Of a DNA stretch of 64,000 nt, positions 58,680 through 64,000 are shown one piece after another (position 1 is the stretch's first letter; every line of letters starts with the position of its first letter). The position numbers and the translations under genes are program-made. The stretch is from Poa pratensis. Taxonomy: Eukaryota; Streptophyta; Magnoliopsida; Poales; Poaceae. The stretch covers positions 22,322,074-22,386,073 of the forward strand of contig CAMZMU010000080.1 in assembly GCA_947311845.1 (NCBI GenBank). The letters are read 5' to 3'. The notes below the pieces were generated by a model. The model had not been told where the DNA came from. It worked only from the letters and a program-made list of their open reading frames with translations, and did no database searches.

Positions 58680-59238
58680 CATAATGTCGACCAGAAAACC
58701 TAAAAACTTAAACACGAGTTAATAGTCCAGTGTGGATGAATTATGCAAGCCATCAAGCTATGATTAATCGCTGGTGATCAAAACAAAGAAAATGTGGAGT
58801 AGAAATAAGCAAGTAGATTAAGACATAATTTCACGGGCATGGTCCACAGGCCAGAGCAGCAAGAACATTCCTCGCGGCTGCGTCCATAACGTCGTTGATA
58901 CCTTCGAGCTTCACCATCGTGGAGCCATGGCACTAGGGACACCGATGTGACGTCGAGCTAACTACCATCAAGCAAATCCTACGGGCTCCTTTGATTTAAA
59001 GGAATTGTATAGGATTTTTGAGAATTGGATCTTACAGGAAATTTCCTATTTTGATTGTTTGATTTGTAAGATTGGATCCTATAGAAATTTTTATTGAGTA
59101 TCATTTGTACTAATATTTTAGCCGAAGCAGGAAGGAGCTCTGCCGATATCATTTATAGTATCATCTGTACCAATTCCCATAGTGATTTTTGCATTCATTT
59201 CAATCTTTATTTACAATTTGTTTGATATGATCAAATAA
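58680..59238. other. Flank with a possible MITE, no gene seen
   Basis: gggctcctttgatttaaagg at 58984 and related aggatttttgagaattgg resemble a common grass MITE terminus. A second end was not located. Confidence 0.4.
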
Positions 59239-59579
59239 CACTACAAGAAATATGCTATCCTATGACCTTTTATTGTGACGCTCAAAATATTGGTCATAGA
59301 TCTATGACCATTTTGAACCAGTTGGTCATATGCTGTTTTTGAGGGTGTAAACAGCACAAATTTATGACCAATTTTGTCAGAAAGGTCATGATCTCCTAAC
59401 ATGAATTGGTCATAATGCAAATAACATTAATTTAATATATTTTTTCTACCCGATTACGACCAATTTAAATGGTCATTCGTATTAGTTGACAGCCAACTCA
59501 GCAGTCTCGCCTACGTGTCACTGCTTAGGTGTCATTTTTGCTTACGTGTCATTGCTTAGGTGTCATTTTCGCTTACGTG

Positions 59580-59930
59580 TCAATACTCAGCCATCTCACT
59601 GACAAGTGGGACCCGTTGACAGGAGGAGCACATATTGACTTGTTGATCGATCTGAACGGTGGGACACGCCATGTGACTTGTCATGTGGGACCCATCCTGT
59701 TGCCATGTGGGACCAGTGGGACCCGCCATGTGACTTGTCATGTGGGACCCACCCTGCTGCCATGTGGGACCCGCCTGGTCGGACCCACCGTGTGACCTGC
59801 CATGTGGGACCCGCCATGTGACTTGTCATGTGGGACCCACCGTGTGACCTGTGGGACCCACCGTGTGACCTGTGGGACCCACCGTGTGACCTGGGACCCA
59901 CCCAGCCACCAGCTGACATGTGGGACCCAC
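59580..59930. repeat. GTGGGACCC-type minisatellite
   Basis: catgtgggacccgccatgtg and ccaccgtgtgacctgtggga type units repeat more than ten times with 20-50 base spacing. Repetitive open frames on both strands result from it. Confidence 0.85.
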
Positions 59931-60299
59931 TTCCACCTAGCAGACATACCCGCACCGGCCGGTTTCACGGAATGGTGCAATTAAAAGAAATAACGCGGCG
60001 CGAAGGATCGAAGTCGAGCCGTCCTCACCTCACGAACGAGCTCCTACCACTGGACCAATGCTTGGTTCGTGTTAACAGGAGACATGGAAGGTACTTGTAC
60101 GTAACCCGTCCAGGGCAAAAGCCCATTTTAGAAACCTGCACGAAATGGAAGGCAATGGCACTGCAAGTTGGATGGGCCGGCCCATCTCGGCTGGTCCTTT
60201 TTTTTGTTGTTCTTTTCTTTTTATTCTTTTCTGTTTTCTTCATAACTTTTGATTTTGAAGTCTAATTTAACCCAAATAATATCAAAAATATTGTAAATA

Positions 60300-63160
60300 T
60301 GTCCTATATCATTGTAGATTATTAGGTACTATTTTTTTTCAAACTAAATAAAAAATAACCCTAAGCTTATATATTACTTTACATAGGATTTGCGGAATTC
60401 AAAATAAAATTTTAAAATTATTCTTTGAAATACCATTGCAAAATTAAAAAATGCAAGTTTTTTAAAATATGCCCTGATAAAAATGCAAACATACATTTGG
60501 TTATTTGTAGATAACATGTGGTCTAATATTTTATAAATATGGTGTGATCCCATTTTGCGACATATTTTTGCTATGTGCTTCACAAAAAAAACATTTTTCG
60601 GACTCGGAAAATGAAAAATGGTTTTTTTGTACAAGGAAACTGAAAAGTTTCTTCGGCAACATTGTTCACGGCTCGAAGATACACGTCTGTGCCCAATATG
60701 GGCATACTTAAGCAAACTATACCATGAATGTGGACATAACATTCGTCGTATGCCGATTTCAAAATATGCTCAACTCGGGGGACATGACCGTTCGTATCTA
60801 GGGGTTAAATCTTGCAAAACTTTTGTTATATCTCTGATGAAATAGGTACTTGTGTACCTAAATATGATTTTTTCAAAAAATCATGAGAAAACTACGAGGG
60901 ACCTGTAGTTCAAATTTGACCCCCTTCCAGCTGAATCGGCATGAATTTGTCTTTTTTACGAGAGGTAGATGGAAACTGTTTTACATGCAACAAGTTGGTT
61001 ATTTGTAATTACAATGTGGTCTAGTATTTTCAAATAATGTAGCGCTCCTATTTTGCGACATATTTTTGGTAGTTGCTTCACAAAATAACCCATTTTTTGC
61101 ATTCGGAAATAGAAAAATGATTTTTTCGTGAAAAGAAAATAAAAAGTTTCTTCGGCAACATTGTTCACGGTTCCAAGATACACGTTTGTGCCCAATACGG
61201 GCATATTTAAGCAAACTATACCATGAATGTAGACATATCATTCGTCATTTGGCCCTAAAGCCATGAATCTTCATAGATGATACATCATTTCTGAGAACAC
61301 TTTTTCGATACAACTTCTGTATTGCAAGTCTATATTTTTTCTGGTAACTAGGTCACATATCATGACTCCACGCGAAGGTTTTCCATTTATTTGATTTTTT
61401 TTGAATTTTGTATGCTTGTTTGAAAATCTAGTCGAAGTCTTGGTCATGACCGTTCGTGTGTAGTGATTGAATCATGCAAATATTTTTGTGTATCTATGAT
61501 GAAATGACTAGTTGTGAACCTAGAAATGAAATTCCTAAAAAATAACGGGCAAGATATATAGCACTTGTAGTTCAAATTTTAGCCATTTCCAACTGAATCG
61601 GCAGGAATTTGTCTTTTTTACGAGAGGTAGATAGAAACTGTTTAACACACAACCACTTGGTTAATTGTAAATATTATGTGGTATAGTATTTTTAGAAAAT
61701 GTAGCGCTCCTATTTTACGACATATTTTTGGTAGTTGCTTCACAAAATAACCCATTTTTTGCATTCGGAAATAGAAAATTGATTTTTTCGTGAAAGAAAA
61801 TAAAAAGTTTCTTCGGCAACATTGTTCACGGTTCCAAGATACACGTTTGTGCCCAATACGGGGATATTTAAGCAAACTATACCATGAATGTGGACATATC
61901 ATTCGTCATTTGGCCCTAAAGCCATGAATCTTCATAGATGATACATCATTTCTGAGAACACTTTTTCGATACAACTTCTGTATTGCAAGTCTATATTTTT
62001 TTCTGGTAACTAGGTCACATATCATGACTCCACGCGAAGGTTTTCCATTTATTTGATTTTTTTGAATTTTGTATGCTTGTTTGAAAATCTAGTCGAAGTC
62101 TTGGTCATGACCGTTCGTGTGTAGTGATTGAATCATGCAAATATTTTTGTGTATCTATGATGAAATGACTAGTTGTGAACCTAGAAATGAAATTCCTAAA
62201 AAATAACGGGCAAGATATATAGCACTTGTAGTTCAAATTTTAGCCATTTCCAGCTGAATCGGCAGGAATTTGTCTTTTTTACGAGAGGTAGATAGAAACT
62301 GTTTAACACACAGCCATTTGGTTAATTGTAAATATTATGTGGTATAGTATTTTTAGAAAATGTATTTCTCCTAACTTACCACATATTTTCGGTAGTTGCT
62401 TCACAAAATAACCCATTTTTTGCACTCGGAATATGATAAATGATTTTTTTGTGCACGGAAAATGAAAACTTTCTTCGGCAACATTGTTCGTGGTTCCAAG
62501 ATGCACGTTTGTGTAGAATATGGGAACATTTGAACAAACTATGCCATGAATGTGGCGATAACATTGGTCATTTGGCCCTAAAGCCATGAATCTTCATAGA
62601 TGATAACTCATTTCTGAGAACACTTTCTTAAGAAAATTGCCGTATTCCAACTTTATGATTTTCGATGGATACTAGGACACATATAATGACACCGCGTGAA
62701 GGTTTTCCATTTATTTGATTTTTTTTGAATTTCGTATGCCGGTTTCAATATACGGTCAACTCGGGGGACATGACCATTCGTAGCTAGGGTTTGAATCTTG
62801 CAAAACTAATGTTGTTTCTCTGATGAAATAGGTACTTGTGTATCTAAAAATGATTTTTTCAAAAAATCTTGAGAAAACTACGAGGCACATGTAGTTCAAA
62901 TTTGACCCGATTCCTGCTGAATTGGCAGAAACTTTTCTTTTTTACGAGAGGTGGTTGGAAACTGTTTGGCTGCAACAATTTAGTTTTTTGTACATTATAT
63001 GTGGTCTAGTATTTTTAGAAATTGGATTGCTCCAATTTTACAACATATTTTTGGTAGGTGCTTCACAAAAAAACCCATTTTTCGCACTCGGAAATTGAAA
63101 AATGGTTTTTTCGTGAAAGGAAAATGAAAAGTTTCTTCGCAAAATAAAATATTTATGAAT
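60300..63160. repeat. ~660-bp tandem repeat, about four copies
   Basis: Anchors such as ttcttcggcaacattgttc and gagaggtagatagaaactg recur at intervals of about 659-665 bases (for example ccctaaagccatgaatcttc at 61252, 61913 and 62576). The two central copies (about 61240-62560) are nearly identical. The first copy (60300-60970) lacks about 200 internal bases and the last one (62950 on) is diverged and partial. Confidence 0.85.
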
Positions 63161-63407
63161 TACTATTTCTTCTACGTTGCATTGTATGGTCAGTTTTCTA
63201 GTCTTTTTATAATTGTTGTGCTCCAATTTTGTAACAAATTTGGTACTTTCTTCACATAAATAGAGACAGTTTATGTTTTTTTGCCATCTATTCTGGGGAA
63301 CTGGGCCGAAACTAGCCGAGCCCAGCTATATTAGGCCTGTTATAAAGTGGCCGAAGCAGCGTCAGCCGTCGGATGCAGATCGGACGGTCCCGAGCGCCCG
63401 CATCTGC

Positions 63408-63413
63408 TATATA
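63408..63413 (+). promoter_or_regulatory. TATA box and telo-box of a gene starting at the window end
   Basis: tatata at 63408-63413 is followed 25-30 bases later by gtgaaaccctagcgc; aaaccctag is the telo-box common in promoters/leaders of translation and cell-growth genes. This agrees with a transcription start near 63440. Confidence 0.6.
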
Positions 63414-63439
63414 GGCTTAGCGTCGCCGCCCTCCTGTGA

Positions 63440-64000
63440 AACCCTAGCGCATCTCAGAGATCCCCCGCCGCCACTTCTCTCTCGCTCAACCGCCGCAGCC
63501 GCAGCGCCGTCTCTCCCTCACCTCCTCCTCTCTCTCCATCGCACCACCTCTCCTCTCTCTCTGCTTCGTATCCGACCGCACCACCTCTCCTCCGCCTACG
63601 CCGCCGCACCTCTCTCTCTTCACCGAACCCATCGACCTCTCCCTCCGCAGCCCACCGAATCCAGATCGAGATCCATTCTCCTGCACCACCGAAGCCCTCG
63701 ACCGCCTGCACCAGACCGCCGATGGCGCCTCCTCCTTCCCTCTCTCGCAGGCGCGCCGACCCCCCTTCTCCCGCTCATCGCCGGTACACGAGAACGACGA
63801 CGGCGTCGACGGGAACGAGCTCCAGCCTCGACTATGCCTTCTCCACGGCAGGGCAGGTGAGCTCCTCTCCCTACGTCCCTCTCAGATATGGAACGTGGTA
63901 ATCACCTGATGTGTTCTTGTTGCAGGGGATGTGGCGACGGGCAAGGAGAACGCGGCGGTGGTCGTGGTGGCGTCGGCGGAGGTTTGCTAGTCCTGTCCGC
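63440..64000 (+). CDS. 5' end of an unidentified gene (first exon, intron, start of second exon)
   Basis: After the TATA box comes a pyrimidine-rich leader (ctccctcacctcctcctctc), then GC-rich sequence ending at a donor ggcag|gtgagc (about 63857) and an acceptor ttgttgcag (63925-63933). Three frames cross the junction. One gives DVATGKENAAVVVVASAE in exon 2, which looks most protein-like but has no visible ATG upstream. ATGs at 63722 (MAPPPSLSRRRAD) and 63829 (MPSPRQGRG) use the other two frames. I do not recognise the product and the gene runs off the window. Confidence 0.5.

Larger units (their letters stand above)
59239..63250. mobile_element. Second CACTA transposon terminus and associated repeats; right end not found
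   Basis: CACTACAAGAAA starts at 59239, preceded by TAA. Subterminal ggtcata/tatgacc motifs repeat at 59260-59480, then a GTGGGACCC minisatellite (59580-59930), then gatgggccggcccat near 60170. No matching cttgtagtg end occurs before the gene-like sequence at 63.3 kb, so the element is truncated or the right boundary lies elsewhere. No transposase frame was seen in the window part. Confidence 0.7.

Noticed and set aside
59529..60265. Frames with repeated WDPPCDL or GGSHRSH
   Set aside because: Translation of the GTGGGACCC minisatellite.
1..64000. CRISPR arrays, bacterial operons, tRNA or rRNA genes
   Set aside because: None seen; repeat spacing and context are those of plant transposons and satellites, and no cloverleaf or rRNA-like sequence was noticed by eye.

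Overview
The window is nuclear DNA from a grass, most likely Triticeae (wheat, Aegilops or barley group). The genes are few, have introns and are monocot-like. Between them lie CACTA, Stowaway, hAT and Helitron elements, LINE-type retroposons and a nested LTR, the usual make-up of a gene-containing island in a large Triticeae genome. The species cannot be fixed from sequence alone.

Layout. 1-6100 is one end of a CACTA transposon (minus strand) with a transposase fragment, GC-rich minisatellites, a long inverted/tandem array of ~352-bp units and TTTGCCGTG subterminal repeats. 7272-10273 (minus) is a cellulose-synthase (CesA) relative with lost catalytic motifs and reading-frame damage. 10776-12556 is a Helitron carrying a UDP-glycosyltransferase fragment. 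12976-19292 (minus) is an intact HY5-type bZIP gene whose second intron has grown to 5.3 kb with a decayed LINE and a GC-rich retroposon. 19.3-26.1 kb is mostly repeats: a retroposon with target-site duplications, a duplicated block and fold-back elements. 26180-26595 (minus) is a small MAPK-substrate-like gene with a frameshift. 28217-31572 holds two Helitrons tail to head. 32011-33707 (minus) is a four-exon OCP3-type homeodomain gene. 35823-36804 is a retroposon with an 18-bp duplication. 37673-40450 (plus) is a two-exon gene for a 133-residue single-pass membrane protein. 41.6-42.8 kb holds several MITEs. 43596-45414 (plus) is a two-exon CYP84-like (ferulate 5-hydroxylase type) P450. 46-59 kb is repeat-rich, with a LINE insertion, a hAT element with 8-bp duplications and a 2.5-kb solo LTR nested in a hAT MITE. 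59239 onward is a second CACTA terminus, then a ~660-bp tandem array. At 63.4-64 kb the promoter and first exon of another gene begin.

The genes do not form a pathway cluster. HY5 (light signalling), OCP3 (stress/defence regulation), the MAPK substrate, the P450 (phenylpropanoid) and the CesA relative (cell wall) are independent units. No clearly new biological system was found. The strongest unusual points are the catalytically degraded CesA, the Helitron gene capture and head-to-tail junction, a 49-bp Stowaway that is all inverted repeat, the precisely datable nested insertions, and the inverted tandem array inside the CACTA end.
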